Shown one piece after another: positions 30,621 to 40,416 of a DNA stretch of 64,000 nt (positions are counted from its first letter, which is position 1; every line of letters starts with the position of its first letter). The stretch comes from Huaxiibacter chinensis (GTDB lineage: Bacteria > Pseudomonadota > Gammaproteobacteria > Enterobacterales > Enterobacteriaceae). The stretch lies in NCBI RefSeq assembly GCF_022171985.1, contig NZ_JAJVHF010000016.1, positions 16,074 to 80,073 of the forward strand, given 5' to 3'. The notes beneath the pieces are model-generated. The model saw nothing but the letters and a program-made list of their open reading frames with translations. It was not told the DNA's origin and did not search any database. The position numbers and the translations under genes are program-made.

Positions 30621-30701
30621 TGTCGCCAGAAAACGACGCTTATGGCAGAACCGCGAAAAAACGTTATTATTCATTGCGTTATATGTCGCTGAAATGCGAC
30701 A
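30621..30701 (-). promoter_or_regulatory. GlrR-type activator sites upstream of glmZ
   Basis: One perfect TGTC-N10-GACA motif lies at 30684-30701 and a near-perfect one (TGTC-N10-GACG) at 30621-30638. They are roughly 135-215 bp upstream of the glmZ 5' end, the placement expected for the sigma54 activator GlrR (YfhA). The consensus is from established work on glmY/glmZ; binding here is inferred. Confidence 0.65.
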
Positions 30702-30752
30702 AGGCAGAATGAGTCTGTCGGGGAATGACAACAGGAAGGCTAAACGGCAGAA

Positions 30753-30780
30753 AACAAAAAACCCCGCCGAAGCGGGGTTC
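30753..30780 (-). terminator. terminator of the argX-hisR-leuT-proM operon
   Basis: AACCCCGC/GCGGGGTT stem with a CGAA-type tetraloop (30760-30779), followed on the minus strand by TTTTTTG. It lies immediately downstream of proM. Confidence 0.9.
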
Positions 30781-30785
30781 AAAAT

Positions 30786-30862
30786 TGGTCGGCGAGAGAG
30801 GATTCGAACCTCCGACCCACTGGTCCCAAACCAGTTGCGCTACCAAGCTGCGCTACTCGCCG
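30786..30862 (-). tRNA. proM: tRNA-Pro (anticodon TGG)
   Basis: A 77-nt cloverleaf on the minus strand from CGGCGAGTAGCGCAG to CCA. The anticodon stem-loop is ACTGGTTTGGGACCAGT with TGG, the T loop is GGTTCGAATCC, and the acceptor CGGCGAG pairs with CTCGCCG. CCA is encoded. Last tRNA of a four-gene operon. Confidence 0.97.
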
Positions 30863-30904
30863 ATGTACTGCTTTTTTGAATTTTTAGTTCAATACTGTAA
30901 GTCG

Positions 30905-30991
30905 TGGTGCGAGGGGGGGGACTTGAACCCCCACGTCCGTTAAGACACTAACACCTGAAGCTAGCGCGTCTACCAATTCCGCCACCGTCGC
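30905..30991 (-). tRNA. leuT: tRNA-Leu (anticodon CAG)
   Basis: An 87-nt class II tRNA from GCGACGGTGGCGGAATTGG to CCA. The anticodon region is GCTAGCTTCAGGTGTTAG with CAG. The long variable arm (TGTCTTAACGGACG) and the T arm GGGGGTTCAAGTCCCCC are clear. Position 5-68 of the acceptor stem is C-C, an unpaired position. Confidence 0.96.
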
Positions 30992-31012
30992 ATGTCACAA
31001 CTTATCTAATAA

Positions 31013-31089
31013 TGGGGTGGCTAATGGGATTCGAACCCACGACAACTGGAATCACAATCCAGGGCTCTACCAACTGAGCTATAGCCACC
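31013..31089 (-). tRNA. hisR: tRNA-His (anticodon GTG)
   Basis: A 77-nt cloverleaf starting GGTGGCTATAGCTCAG, with the extra 5' G characteristic of tRNA-His, anticodon GTG in GGATTGTGATTCC, T loop GGTTCGAATCC and an encoded CCA. Second tRNA of the argX operon. Confidence 0.97.
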
Positions 31090-31154
31090 ACTACTTAATT
31101 CTCTAACGCGATACTGTACAACACATATCGCCGAAGCTCCAGCGCCGGACTAAT

Positions 31155-31231
<77 letters not shown>

Positions 31232-31252
31232 TTAGCGCCGTTGCGGGGCTGG

Positions 31253-31281
31253 ATATTACGGAGGTCTCGGTCTGCTGTCTA
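31253..31281 (-). promoter_or_regulatory. argX tRNA operon promoter
   Basis: On the minus strand TAGACA (-35) and TAATAT (-10) are separated by exactly 17 bp. The -10 box is followed by a GC-rich discriminator-like stretch (CCAGCCCC), typical of stringently controlled tRNA promoters. It lies 22 bp upstream of argX. Confidence 0.7.
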
Positions 31282-31333
31282 GTGCTTTTTAAAAATAAAT
31301 GCGCGTTTGGTTATGCTTTGCGCATTTTGTCGC

Positions 31334-32719
31334 TTAATCCTTCATTTTCACCCGTTCAGCATGGCGTCCCAGGCCAAAAATCTTATAGCCCAGGCTGACT
31401 ATCGCCAGGAAGATGATCCCGACAAACAGCGACATGCGGGTATCCTCGTTGAAGTACATGCCAATCAGAACGCAAAACAGGAATGCCATGGTTAAATAGT
31501 TAGCCCAGGGGAACAGTATTGAGCGGAACGGATGGCTGGCAATCGCCGCTTTGTGCGCTTCACGGAAGCGTATCTGGCTAATCAGGATGACAAACCACGG
31601 AACCATGCCCGGTAAGACGCTGGCGCTGTAGACATAGACAAACACCCGCTGCGGATTGGGAATGATGTAGTTTAAGCACGAGCCAATCAGCAGTATGGCA
31701 ATTGAGATCGCCACCCCCGCCGCCGGAACGCCGGCGCGAGAGACTTTCCCCACCGCTGCCGGAAGCTGGCGATTCTGCGCCAGGGCGTACAGCATGCGTC
31801 CGCAGCTGTACATACCGCTATTACAGCCTGACAGCGCGGCCGTCAGTACCACAAAGTTGATAATACCCGCTGCGGCGGTGATGCCAATCTTCGCAAAGGT
31901 CAATACAAACGGGCTGCCGGTGGTGCCAATCTGGTTCCACGGGAAAATGGTGACGATGACAAAGATAGCGCCCACATAGAAAATCAGGATGCGCCACAGC
32001 ACTTTGCCTACCGCGCTTCGCAGTGTCACCTGCGGATTTTTGGCTTCCCCGGCGGTAATGCCGATAAGCTCCACGCCCTGATACGAGGCCACCACGATAC
32101 ATAGCGCCGTCAGGAAGCCTTTCCAGCCGCCGGCAAAGAATCCACCGTGTGCCGTCAGGTTATCGAAACCAATCGCCTGCCCGCCGTTGCCAAAACCAAA
32201 GAAGATGACTCCCAGCCCGACCACAATCATCACAATGATGGTGGTCACTTTGATCATGGCAAACCAGAATTCAATTTCGCCATACAACCGCACGGCGGCC
32301 AGATTCGCCAGCGCGACCAGCCCCACGGCCACAATGGCGGGTATCCATTGCGCCATTTCCGGGAACCAGAACTGGACGTACACCCCAATGGCGGTAATTT
32401 CCGATATTCCGACCGCCATCCACATAAACCAGTAGGACCAGGCGGTGAGATAGCCAAAGAACGGGCTCAGGTAACGATGCGCGTAAACCGCAAAGGAACC
32501 GGCGACAGGCTCCAGAAAAAGCATTTCGCCCATTGAGCGCATGATAAAGAAGACGAACAGCCCGGCGATAATATACGCCAGCAGGACGGAAGGACCCGCC
32601 CATTTCAGCGTGCTGGCGGAGCCCATAAACAGGCCAACCCCAATCGTGCCGCCAAGCGCGATCAATTCGATGTGTCGAGCTTCCAGCCCACGCTGTAGCT
32701 CAGGTTTTTTCTCTGCCAT
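31334..32719 (-). CDS. yifK: threonine/serine:H+ symporter ThrP (YifK)
   Basis: 461 residues, the E. coli length, with about 12 transmembrane helices. Amino-acid permease (APC) family with the N-terminal signature [21 protein letters not shown] and GTGLFMGS-like start of helix 1. E. coli YifK transports threonine and serine. It is downstream of the ECA operon on the same strand; in E. coli it is Lrp-repressed and partly read from that operon. Confidence 0.94.
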   Translation of the reverse strand: MAEKKPELQRGLEARHIELIALGGTIGVGLFMGSASTLKWAGPSVLLAYIIAGLFVFFIMRSMGEMLFLEPVAGSFAVYAHRYLSPFFGYLTAWSYWFMWMAVGISEITAIGVYVQFWFPEMAQWIPAIVAVGLVALANLAAVRLYGEIEFWFAMIKVTTIIVMIVVGLGVIFFGFGNGGQAIGFDNLTAHGGFFAGGWKGFLTALCIVVASYQGVELIGITAGEAKNPQVTLRSAVGKVLWRILIFYVGAIFVIVTIFPWNQIGTTGSPFVLTFAKIGITAAAGIINFVVLTAALSGCNSGMYSCGRMLYALAQNRQLPAAVGKVSRAGVPAAGVAISIAILLIGSCLNYIIPNPQRVFVYVYSASVLPGMVPWFVILISQIRFREAHKAAIASHPFRSILFPWANYLTMAFLFCVLIGMYFNEDTRMSLFVGIIFLAIVSLGYKIFGLGRHAERVKMKD

Positions 32720-32882
32720 AAATCCTCGGTTGTATTTGCTGTTGATGCCCGGCTTAAGCCGGTTATTGTTATGGGGTACTGATAGATGGGAGAGAATGGT
32801 TTCTTAAATTCGACGAAATGGCAAACAAAGCATAAAAAAAATGAATGTATTGCGCATTAAGACAGCAATTTTATCGGGGAGG

Positions 32883-32915
32883 GGGAGCGCGAAGAGAAGA
32901 TCGCGCGCCCTTTTT
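32883..32915 (+). terminator. hairpin with T tract on the plus strand after wecG
   Basis: GGGAGCGCGA and TCGCGCGCCC form a 10-bp stem with one mismatch (32883-32892 and 32901-32910). It is followed on the plus strand by five Ts. It lies just after the wecG stop but its T tract points against the operon. It may stop antisense transcription or simply cap the wecG mRNA 3' end. Confidence 0.4.
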
Positions 32916-32917
32916 GA

Positions 32918-33658
32918 TTACATTCTGCCGGTGTAGTGCCAGGAGAGGTAGCGCAGGAGTTTAATCTGGCGTTTGATGCGGGTCGGCTGCGACAAGAGGC
33001 GATAGAGCCACTCCAGGCCCAGATTTTGCCACACTTTTGGGGCCCGCTTGACGTGGCCTGTAAAGACATCATAAGTGCCGCCTACGCCCATATAGAGCGC
33101 ATCCGGATAGACCTGACGACAATCGCGCATCAGGATCTCCTGTCGAGGCGAGCCCATTGCGACGGTGACCATTTTCGCGCCGCTGTCACGGATACGTTCA
33201 AACAGCGTCTGTTGGTTCTCTGGCCGGAAATAACCGTCCTGGCTTCCCACAATGTTCACATTCCACTGCGCACGAAGTTTTTGTTCGGTTTGCGCCAGCA
33301 CGTCCGGTTTACCGCCGACCAGGAAGACCGGGGTGCCATCCTGCCCCGCGCGCGCCATCAGCGCTTCCCACAGGTCTGCCCCTGCCACGCGTGAAACTTG
33401 CGCCTCGGGGAATTTCTTGCGGATAGAGCGTACAACGCTGATGCCGTCGGCATATTTGAACTCGGCGGCTTCTATCAGGCTTTTCACTTCCGCATTATCT
33501 TCAACCGCCAGCATTTTTTCAGCGTTGATGGCGACCAGCGTTCCGGCGCGTATATTGCCGTTGGCACACAGATAATCGAGCGCGTGTTGCATATCGCGCC
33601 AGCCAATAAGTTGCAGCCCGCGCAGGGCATACACCGGCGCAGAGGTATTGTCAGTCAT
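32918..33658 (-). CDS. wecG: UDP-ManNAcA transferase WecG (RffM)
   Basis: 246-residue WecG/TagA/CpsF family glycosyltransferase. It adds N-acetyl-D-mannosaminuronic acid to lipid I of enterobacterial common antigen, giving lipid II. Family motifs include [40 protein letters not shown] and [12 protein letters not shown]. Last gene of the ECA operon, 12 bp after wzyE. Confidence 0.96.
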   Translation of the reverse strand: MTDNTSAPVYALRGLQLIGWRDMQHALDYLCANGNIRAGTLVAINAEKMLAVEDNAEVKSLIEAAEFKYADGISVVRSIRKKFPEAQVSRVAGADLWEALMARAGQDGTPVFLVGGKPDVLAQTEQKLRAQWNVNIVGSQDGYFRPENQQTLFERIRDSGAKMVTVAMGSPRQEILMRDCRQVYPDALYMGVGGTYDVFTGHVKRAPKVWQNLGLEWLYRLLSQPTRIKRQIKLLRYLSWHYTGRM

Positions 33659-33670
33659 TATTATCCTTAC

Positions 33671-35020
33671 TCAGACTTGCGAAAGCGTTCTGACGGGCCG
33701 TGGCTCGCGCGTGTGGATAAGCCCCGCGATATCGAATAGCCAGTACAGCAACTTCGCCAGCACCAGACAGAGACCAAATACCACCATGAAAAACACCACG
33801 CGTGAGACAAACGAATCCAGCCCTTCACGTGCTAGCACGATCATATTGAAAATGGCACCAAAACAGAAACTGTGCAAAATCGCAGCCTTATAGCGATTGC
33901 TCTCTTCGTTGCCCAGCACATACAGCCAGTCGAACCATTTGATAATCAGCCCCACGGCCAGCGCGCCCGGCAGAATAAACCATACGCCGCCCATCACCAC
34001 CAGCGAGCCGATTAAGGTCGGGGAGATCGCCAGCCCTGAATGGTTGTTCAACACTTCCCAGGTAAAATAGTTTGCGGTGTTGAGCACCACGCCCGGTCTG
34101 TCTGGCCACAGCCAGGTCGGGATAAAGACGTAGAAATCGCGAACGATGGGCGCAAGACCCTGAAACTCAATCTTGTCGTAATTTTGCAGAAGCAGCGCCA
34201 GATTTTCCCATGGCGAGAAAGTGTCGCGTGTCAGGTACAGGAAGGTGTAAAAAGCTTCGTCGCCTGCGACATCAAGCCCATAACGCTTTAGCGCCAGCCA
34301 GAACATGCCCACGATACCAAACACGCCTGCCGCAGCCAGCATCCACAGCGAAATCCAGCCGCGAATAATGCCGATAAACAGGAAGATGGCGAAAGCGATA
34401 ATAATGTTTGCCCGCGTGCCGCCCACGATCATGTAGGTCAACAGCCCAAACGCCACCGTACTGACCAGGAAAAAGAGCCACGCCTTACTGTCCTGACGCA
34501 GGAAATAGACCACCAGCATCGCAGGAATGAAGAAGTAGAAGAATCGCTTAAGCGCGACGCCTGAGACTTCTGCAGAGAAAATCTGGCTGTAGGAGTGCAG
34601 CTTGAAGAGCAGGAAGCCGTTATGCATAAAGAAAATGCCAACGCTGACCAGGGCGATGATCGTTAACATCACCCAGGTGAGGTGCGTTTCCACCCGGTTC
34701 ATGGTGAACAGCGGCCGTCGCGGCGTAGGGTTGTTCGGTCTTAAGCGGGTTTTATAGGTCACATAGTAGACGGCATAGAAACAGGTCGCCGATAACAGCG
34801 CCTGCATCAGGATTTCCGGCGGTGCCACGCCGACGTCGAAGCGGAAGACCAGCACGCTGGTCAGGGGAAAACCAAAGAAAAACGTCAGCAGGAACAGCAG
34901 CGAGAAGAAAACGTTGAAGTTAAAGCGCACCCGTTTGAACTCGAACCAGGTCAGGGTCGCGATAAACAGCGTGCCGATCAGCCAAATCACCAACAGGCCG
35001 CTAAATTGCAACTGGGTCAT
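33671..35020 (-). CDS. wzyE: ECA polymerase WzyE
   Basis: 449 residues from the ATG at 35020-35018, which overlaps the wecF stop (ATGA) and matches the E. coli N-terminus (about 450 residues). About 11 hydrophobic helices. It polymerises ECA trisaccharide repeats in the periplasm. The conserved segments [12 protein letters not shown] and [21 protein letters not shown] are visible. An upstream in-frame extension inside wecF is not used. Confidence 0.95.
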   Translation of the reverse strand: MTQLQFSGLLVIWLIGTLFIATLTWFEFKRVRFNFNVFFSLLFLLTFFFGFPLTSVLVFRFDVGVAPPEILMQALLSATCFYAVYYVTYKTRLRPNNPTPRRPLFTMNRVETHLTWVMLTIIALVSVGIFFMHNGFLLFKLHSYSQIFSAEVSGVALKRFFYFFIPAMLVVYFLRQDSKAWLFFLVSTVAFGLLTYMIVGGTRANIIIAFAIFLFIGIIRGWISLWMLAAAGVFGIVGMFWLALKRYGLDVAGDEAFYTFLYLTRDTFSPWENLALLLQNYDKIEFQGLAPIVRDFYVFIPTWLWPDRPGVVLNTANYFTWEVLNNHSGLAISPTLIGSLVVMGGVWFILPGALAVGLIIKWFDWLYVLGNEESNRYKAAILHSFCFGAIFNMIVLAREGLDSFVSRVVFFMVVFGLCLVLAKLLYWLFDIAGLIHTREPRPVRTLSQV

Positions 35021-36096
35021 GCCTGCTCTCCTGCTGCAATCCGCAGCGCCTGATGCCACGGCGTGAGATAATTAGGACGGAAAAATGCGATGGCATTTTT
35101 GTCTACCGAGGCCAGCTGGCGCTGCGCTTCACGCACCACGTCAACGTTGAGATCGTCGCTCGTCAACAGAACCGGAATATGCTGCTCCGCCATATCCTGC
35201 CAGAACGGATTTTCCCGGTTGAGCACGCAGGGAATGCCCGCCTGAATAAGCAGACACAGGGTGCCGATGCCCTGCTGACGCGCAAAGATGAAGTAACCAA
35301 GATCGCATTTACGCAACAAAGCCAGATAGTCATCGAAGGCCAGTTTGTCACTGAGGATCTGCAAATTCTCCGGGCTGAATAAGGCCAGTCCGCTATCACG
35401 GACCTCTGCAATATAGGCCTCGTTATTTGCAGGATACCCCATCGGTACAATCACATTCACCGTGTCGCCAAACTGCTGATGAACCGCTTTTAACGCCGCC
35501 ACGTGTTCGTTGCTGCGATCGCCGGAATTCCCGACCAGAATGGTGAGCTTACCGTCACGATGCGTCTCGTTCGCCAGGCTGTTTAGCGCAGGGTCCATAC
35601 GCGTCGGGAAATAGAGCAGTTCACCGCGCACGTCAGGGTGGCGCTGTGCAAAATAGTTGAGATCGCCGCGCGTAGCGAAAACACATCCCACGCGCCCCTG
35701 CGCCAGACGGCGCACCGGATAAAAGAGGCGGAACTTCCAGCCCCGGGAGACTTCGTAAAGATCCGCCCCCCAGATGTGCCAGCTGAACTGGCTGGGCTTA
35801 ATTCCCCCGCTCAGTAACGCCAGCCACAGGCCGGTATTAAACTGACCGTGGAAGAAAAAGCGCTGTTCACGATGCGCTTTCGCTTTCGCGATAACCGCTT
35901 TTGCCAGGGCCGCTTTGTCCGGGAAAAACGTCAGCGACAGCGCCGGACAGGCTTCACTGAGCCCGTTGTCCTCGGAAGCGACCATAAATTCTGTCGCATG
36001 AGGGCTAGTCGCGGCCAGCTCGTCATTGAAGAACCGTAAAACGGTTTGATTATGATGCGGGATATTCGATCCCAGCACGTGGATCAGTGCAGTCAT
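35017..36096 (-). CDS. wecF: TDP-Fuc4NAc:lipid II transferase WecF (RffT)
   Basis: 359 residues, the usual length for this GT56-family enzyme. It adds 4-acetamido-4,6-dideoxy-D-galactose to complete the ECA trisaccharide. The N-terminus [23 protein letters not shown] and [15 protein letters not shown] are typical. It overlaps wzxE (ATGA) upstream and wzyE downstream, so the three are translationally coupled. Confidence 0.95.
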   Translation of the reverse strand: MTALIHVLGSNIPHHNQTVLRFFNDELAATSPHATEFMVASEDNGLSEACPALSLTFFPDKAALAKAVIAKAKAHREQRFFFHGQFNTGLWLALLSGGIKPSQFSWHIWGADLYEVSRGWKFRLFYPVRRLAQGRVGCVFATRGDLNYFAQRHPDVRGELLYFPTRMDPALNSLANETHRDGKLTILVGNSGDRSNEHVAALKAVHQQFGDTVNVIVPMGYPANNEAYIAEVRDSGLALFSPENLQILSDKLAFDDYLALLRKCDLGYFIFARQQGIGTLCLLIQAGIPCVLNRENPFWQDMAEQHIPVLLTSDDLNVDVVREAQRQLASVDKNAIAFFRPNYLTPWHQALRIAAGEQA

Positions 36097-37343
36097 GCGC
36101 GTCTACGCCAAAGTAAAAATACGCCGCAACAGGCAGCGAAATAAACAATATAGGTGGCCATATAGGCCTGTGCCGCACCCAGTGCGCCATGAGTCGGAAT
36201 GAGCCAGTGCGAAAACGCCGTCAGCAAGGCAAACTGGCTGATTTCGGCCAGCACGTACAGGCGAAGTGATGCTTTCGCAATGACCAGATAACCGAAGACG
36301 TAAGCGCCCACCTTCAGAACATCGCCAACCAACTGCCAGGCAAACAGATCGCGCATGGCGGTAAATTTTGCGGAGAATAGCAGCCAGATGGCGACATCGC
36401 GCAGTAGCCACACGGTAAAACTGGCAACGGCAACGGCCGGAAGCACAAAGCGCAGGGCGCGAACAATTTCCCGGGTGATCTCTGACCGGGTCGTCAGACG
36501 CGATAATGTTGGCAGTAAATAGACGCTGAAGGAAGCCGTTATAAACTGTAGGTAGGCGTCTGAAATACTGCTCACCCCCTGCCAGATACCCACCTCTTCC
36601 CAGCTGTAATGGGCCGCCAGCAGGTTTCGCATCATCACGTAAGCCACGGGCAAGGTCACCGAGGTGATCAGCGCCATCAGGGTGAATTTCCCTAACTGAC
36701 CCGCCAGCATTTTGTCCCACTGCGGTTTTAACCAGGCCAGGGGGATCGTGCCCCGATACATCAGCATAAACGCCGCGGGGATCACCACCAGGGCGGGCAC
36801 CAGGGCCAGACCAAGCAGCGCGCCTTCATAGCCCCCAAGGCGATAACAAAAGTAATAGGCAATCACGCCTGTCAGGCTGCCAAAAATCAGGGCCAGCGCG
36901 TTCCCGACGGCATCCCGGAAACCTTTCATCAACGCCAGTAGCAAGTTAGCCCAGGCGATACCCATCTGCACCAGCGCGACCAGACGCACCAGCCCCTGGT
37001 ACTGCGTATGACCAAACAGCCCCTGGCTTATCGGCGCTGCCGCCAGCAAAAAGACGACAGCCAGCAGCGTGGAGAATCCCAGCACCATAGCGGAAGAGGT
37101 ACCGACCACGACGCGTAGCTGCGCCGGATCGTCGTGATACTGGGCGACGTATTTCGTCACGCCGTTAAAGATCCCCGCCCCGGCCAGCACGCCAAGCACG
37201 GTCACCAGCTGGCGAAAGTTCCCTGCCTGCCCTACTCCGGCAGGACCAAAGGAGACCGCCAGAAGTTTAACCACCAGTAATCCCACGCCGATCTTGACGA
37301 GTGTGGACGCAGCGGTCCACACCGAGGCTTTTGCTAAAGACAT
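36093..37343 (-). CDS. wzxE: ECA lipid III flippase WzxE
   Basis: 416 residues with about 12 transmembrane helices (polysaccharide transporter family). It moves undecaprenyl-linked ECA trisaccharide to the periplasmic face. Starts [19 protein letters not shown] one base after the wecE stop and ends on basic residues (WRRRA). Confidence 0.95.
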   Translation of the reverse strand: MSLAKASVWTAASTLVKIGVGLLVVKLLAVSFGPAGVGQAGNFRQLVTVLGVLAGAGIFNGVTKYVAQYHDDPAQLRVVVGTSSAMVLGFSTLLAVVFLLAAAPISQGLFGHTQYQGLVRLVALVQMGIAWANLLLALMKGFRDAVGNALALIFGSLTGVIAYYFCYRLGGYEGALLGLALVPALVVIPAAFMLMYRGTIPLAWLKPQWDKMLAGQLGKFTLMALITSVTLPVAYVMMRNLLAAHYSWEEVGIWQGVSSISDAYLQFITASFSVYLLPTLSRLTTRSEITREIVRALRFVLPAVAVASFTVWLLRDVAIWLLFSAKFTAMRDLFAWQLVGDVLKVGAYVFGYLVIAKASLRLYVLAEISQFALLTAFSHWLIPTHGALGAAQAYMATYIVYFAACCGVFLLWRRRA

Positions 37344-37344
37344 A

Positions 37345-38475
37345 TCAGCCGAAATAACTCAGAAGGGTATTAATAACGGTGCGTTGGTTCACTGGCGCAA
37401 GGTTGTAGAAGAGCGGTAAGCGAAGCAAACGCTCACTCTCTTGAGTGGTGTAACGGTCTTCCCCGACAAATTCGCCAAAGGCTTCGCCAGCAGGGCTTGA
37501 GTGCAGCGGGATGTAGTGGAAGACCGCCAGGATTTCAGCTTCTTTCAGATAGTTAATCAGCGCGCCGCGATCGTCGTTGTCGCGAAGCTTGATGTAAAAC
37601 ATATGTGCGTTATGCACACAGTCCGCGGGGATCGTCGGAAGCTCAATCCGCCCACGGCTCGCCAGCGGGGCAAGCGCATCGTAATAGGTTTGCCACAGGG
37701 AGAGACGTTGCTGGTTGATCCGTTCTGCGGCTTCCAGCTGTGCCCACAGATAGGCCGCCTGCAAATCCGCCATTAAATAGCTTGAGCCAATGTCGCGCCA
37801 GGTGTATTTGTCCACCTGCCCGCGGAAGAACTGACTCCGGTTGGTCCCTTTTTCCCGAATCACTTCAGCGCGTTCAATCAGCGCGCGATCGTTGATTAAC
37901 GTCGCGCCGCCTTCACCGCCCGCGGTGTAGTTTTTGGTTTCATGGAAGCTAAAGCAGCCGATATGGCCGATAGTGCCCAGCGCACGGCCTTTGTAGGTGG
38001 ACATCACGCCCTGAGCCGCGTCTTCAACCACGAAGAGGTTATGCTTTGTCGCCAGCGCCATAATGGTGTCCATCTCGCAGGCAACCCCCGCGTAATGGAC
38101 AGGCACAATCGCGCGAGTTTTCCCGGTGATAGCAGCTTCAATCAACGTTTCGTCAATATTCATCGTATCCGGACGGACATCGACAAAGATAATTTTAGCG
38201 CCGCGCAGCACGAAGGCGTTGGCCGTCGAAACGAAGGTGTAGCTCGGCATGATGACTTCATCACCCGGTTGAATATCCAGCAGCAGTGCGGCCATTTCCA
38301 GCGAGGCAGTACAGGACGGCGTGAGCAGGACTTTGGCGCTCTGAAAACGCTGCTCCATCCATTGCTGACAACGACGGGTATAGCCCCCGTCACCGCAGAG
38401 CTTTCCGCTGCTCATCGCTGACTGCATATAATCGAGTTCGGTTCCCACAACGGGAGGCGCGTTAAATGGAATCAT
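37345..38475 (-). CDS. wecE: dTDP-4-amino-4,6-dideoxygalactose transaminase WecE (RffA)
   Basis: 376-residue DegT/DnrJ/EryC1 aminotransferase. It aminates dTDP-4-keto-6-deoxyglucose, the product of RffG/RmlB. PLP-binding features include SFHETKNYTAGGEGG with the Schiff-base lysine, and VEDAAQG. The ATG is preceded by GGTGACAAG, 4 bp after wecD. Its substrate-making genes rffG and rffH are not in this operon. Confidence 0.96.
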   Translation of the reverse strand: MIPFNAPPVVGTELDYMQSAMSSGKLCGDGGYTRRCQQWMEQRFQSAKVLLTPSCTASLEMAALLLDIQPGDEVIMPSYTFVSTANAFVLRGAKIIFVDVRPDTMNIDETLIEAAITGKTRAIVPVHYAGVACEMDTIMALATKHNLFVVEDAAQGVMSTYKGRALGTIGHIGCFSFHETKNYTAGGEGGATLINDRALIERAEVIREKGTNRSQFFRGQVDKYTWRDIGSSYLMADLQAAYLWAQLEAAERINQQRLSLWQTYYDALAPLASRGRIELPTIPADCVHNAHMFYIKLRDNDDRGALINYLKEAEILAVFHYIPLHSSPAGEAFGEFVGEDRYTTQESERLLRLPLFYNLAPVNQRTVINTLLSYFG

Positions 38476-38479
38476 CTTG

Positions 38480-39157
38480 TCACCTGTATAACCAGTAAGC
38501 GGTTGCGTCGACCTGAGCGCCGCTCGCCATGTAGCGTTTAAGCGCGGCGGTGTTGCCCATCTGGGTCGCCACCCGCAACGTAGTAAGCTGACGATGCTGC
38601 GCCCAATGAAGCGCTGCCTGCATCAATTTTTCGCCCATCCCGCGTCCCGCCAGAAGGCCAATGCGGGCCTCGCTGTCGTTCAGTTGACGGAGCGAAACAA
38701 AGCCCTGAATCAGACCATCCGGGGCGCGAAAGACTAAACATTCATGATCGAACGTCCCTTTTACCGCGTTTTCTATCCACTGGGCATAGAAGCGTCCGCT
38801 GTCGTCTGGCGCATACCAGGGCGCGCGGAACCGGCTGTGCGCAAACGCGCGTGCGGCCAGCTGGCGCAACGCGGGGATCTCATCTTCAGTGGCGCGACCT
38901 GCATCGGTCGGCGCGTGCTGTCCTGTTTTGATGACCAGGTCAATCTCGCCTTCCACCCAACGGAATCCCGCTTGCTGAAGGGCATCCAGCCAGTCGGCCC
39001 GTCCGGCCGGAATTTTAGCCTGCACGCGCTGCCACGACGTAAAATCTGCCTCCGTCAGCTCAGGCGCGTCGTCATGAAAACGAACGATAGCTGAGGGGAG
39101 AGCAAAGAACGCGCTTTCCCAGCCTAACGGCTCAAGTGAGCCCCGCACGGGATTCAA
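38480..39157 (-). CDS. wecD: dTDP-fucosamine acetyltransferase WecD (RffC)
   Basis: 225-residue GNAT-fold enzyme that acetylates dTDP-4-amino-4,6-dideoxygalactose. The C-terminal GNAT core is visible as [15 protein letters not shown] with the acetyl-CoA loop, and [21 protein letters not shown]. The best start is TTG at 39157-39155, overlapping the wecC TGA stop, with AAAGG 9 nt upstream; GTG at codon 4 is the alternative. The N-terminal third is more divergent from E. coli than the rest. Confidence 0.93.
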   Translation of the reverse strand: MNPVRGSLEPLGWESAFFALPSAIVRFHDDAPELTEADFTSWQRVQAKIPAGRADWLDALQQAGFRWVEGEIDLVIKTGQHAPTDAGRATEDEIPALRQLAARAFAHSRFRAPWYAPDDSGRFYAQWIENAVKGTFDHECLVFRAPDGLIQGFVSLRQLNDSEARIGLLAGRGMGEKLMQAALHWAQHRQLTTLRVATQMGNTAALKRYMASGAQVDATAYWLYR

Positions 39158-40416
39158 CGCCAGACGCCTTTGGTATCGATAACATATTGCTGACGCACCG
39201 CATCGCCCGGGATGGCTTTAAAGTCATTGTGATCGACCAGCAGGACTAGCACATCCGCGGTTGCCAGCGCGTCATCGACGGAAACAAGCTGACAGTGTCC
39301 GGCCAGTTTCGTCGGTAACGCATGGATATTCGGCTCCACAACCAGGGTTTCACCGGCGTGCCAGGCGGCAATCATCTCGGCAATGCCCATGGCCGGGCTT
39401 TCACGCAAATCATCAATGTTGGGTTTAAAGGCCAGACCGAAGCAGGCAATTTTCAGTTCGCTGGCGCGTTTGCCGCTTTCAGCAAGGCAATCCGCCACCG
39501 TGGCCTTGACCTGATTCATAACCCAGTGTGGTTTTCCGTCGTTCACTTCACGCGCGGTACGAATCAGTTTTGCCTGGTCAGGGTTTTGCGCCACGATAAA
39601 CCACGGATCAACGGCGATACAGTGACCGCCCACGCCCGGACCCGGCTGCAGGATATTGACGCGAGGGTGGCGATTAGCCAGACGAATCAGTTCCCAGACG
39701 TTAATCCCCTGATCGGCACAGATCAGCGAAAGTTCATTGGCGAAAGCAATGTTGACGTCGCGGAAGCTGTTTTCAGTGAGTTTGCACATCTCCGCGGTGC
39801 GGGAGTTCGTCACCACACATTCGCCTTCAAGGAAAATGTTGTACAGCGCGCTGGCACGTGCGGAGCACACTGGCGTCATACCGCCAATCACGCGATCGTT
39901 TTTAATGAGCTCAACCATCACCTGCCCAGGCAATACGCGTTCCGGACAGTAGGCAATATTAATATCGGCCTGTTCACCGGCCTGCTGCGGGAAGGTCAGA
40001 TCCGGGCGGGCGTCTGCCAGCCATTGCGCCATCTGCTCGGTTGCGCCGACAGGCGAAGTGGATTCGAGGATCACCAGCGCCCCTTTCTTTAACACCGGGG
40101 CGATGGATTTTGCCGCCGCTTCCACGTACACCATATCGGGCTCGTGTTCGCCTTTGAAAGGCGTCGGTACGGCAATCAGGTACGCATCGGCGGCAACGGG
40201 CACGGTGCTGGCCTTGAGGTAGCCCCCTTCAACGGCCGCTTTGACAATCTTGTCGAGATCGGGCTCAACGATATGAATCTCACCACGATTAATGGTTTCA
40301 ACCGCATGCTGGTTGATATCCACACCCACGACCTGCTTATGACGTGAGGCAAAGGCTGCTGCGGTTGGTAGTCCAATATATCCAAGGCCAATGACGGAGA
40401 TAGTCGTAAAACTCAT
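39154..40416 (-). CDS. wecC: UDP-N-acetyl-D-mannosamine dehydrogenase WecC (RffD)
   Basis: 420 residues. It oxidises UDP-ManNAc to UDP-ManNAcA. The N-terminal NAD-binding loop is [10 protein letters not shown] (8-17). The catalytic cysteine is C266 in [13 protein letters not shown]. The stop overlaps the wecD start; in E. coli rffG and rffH intervene here. The start overlaps the wecB stop (ATGA). Confidence 0.97.
   Translation of the reverse strand: MSFTTISVIGLGYIGLPTAAAFASRHKQVVGVDINQHAVETINRGEIHIVEPDLDKIVKAAVEGGYLKASTVPVAADAYLIAVPTPFKGEHEPDMVYVEAAAKSIAPVLKKGALVILESTSPVGATEQMAQWLADARPDLTFPQQAGEQADINIAYCPERVLPGQVMVELIKNDRVIGGMTPVCSARASALYNIFLEGECVVTNSRTAEMCKLTENSFRDVNIAFANELSLICADQGINVWELIRLANRHPRVNILQPGPGVGGHCIAVDPWFIVAQNPDQAKLIRTAREVNDGKPHWVMNQVKATVADCLAESGKRASELKIACFGLAFKPNIDDLRESPAMGIAEMIAAWHAGETLVVEPNIHALPTKLAGHCQLVSVDDALATADVLVLLVDHNDFKAIPGDAVRQQYVIDTKGVWR

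Noticed and set aside
30495..30782. 95-codon frame on the minus strand between proM and glmZ
   Set aside because: It runs through the proM terminator and the glmZ promoter and GlrR sites, and has no similarity I recognise.
35021..35059. Upstream start for wzyE inside wecF
   Set aside because: The ATG at 35020 overlaps the wecF stop in the usual coupled form and matches the known N-terminus.
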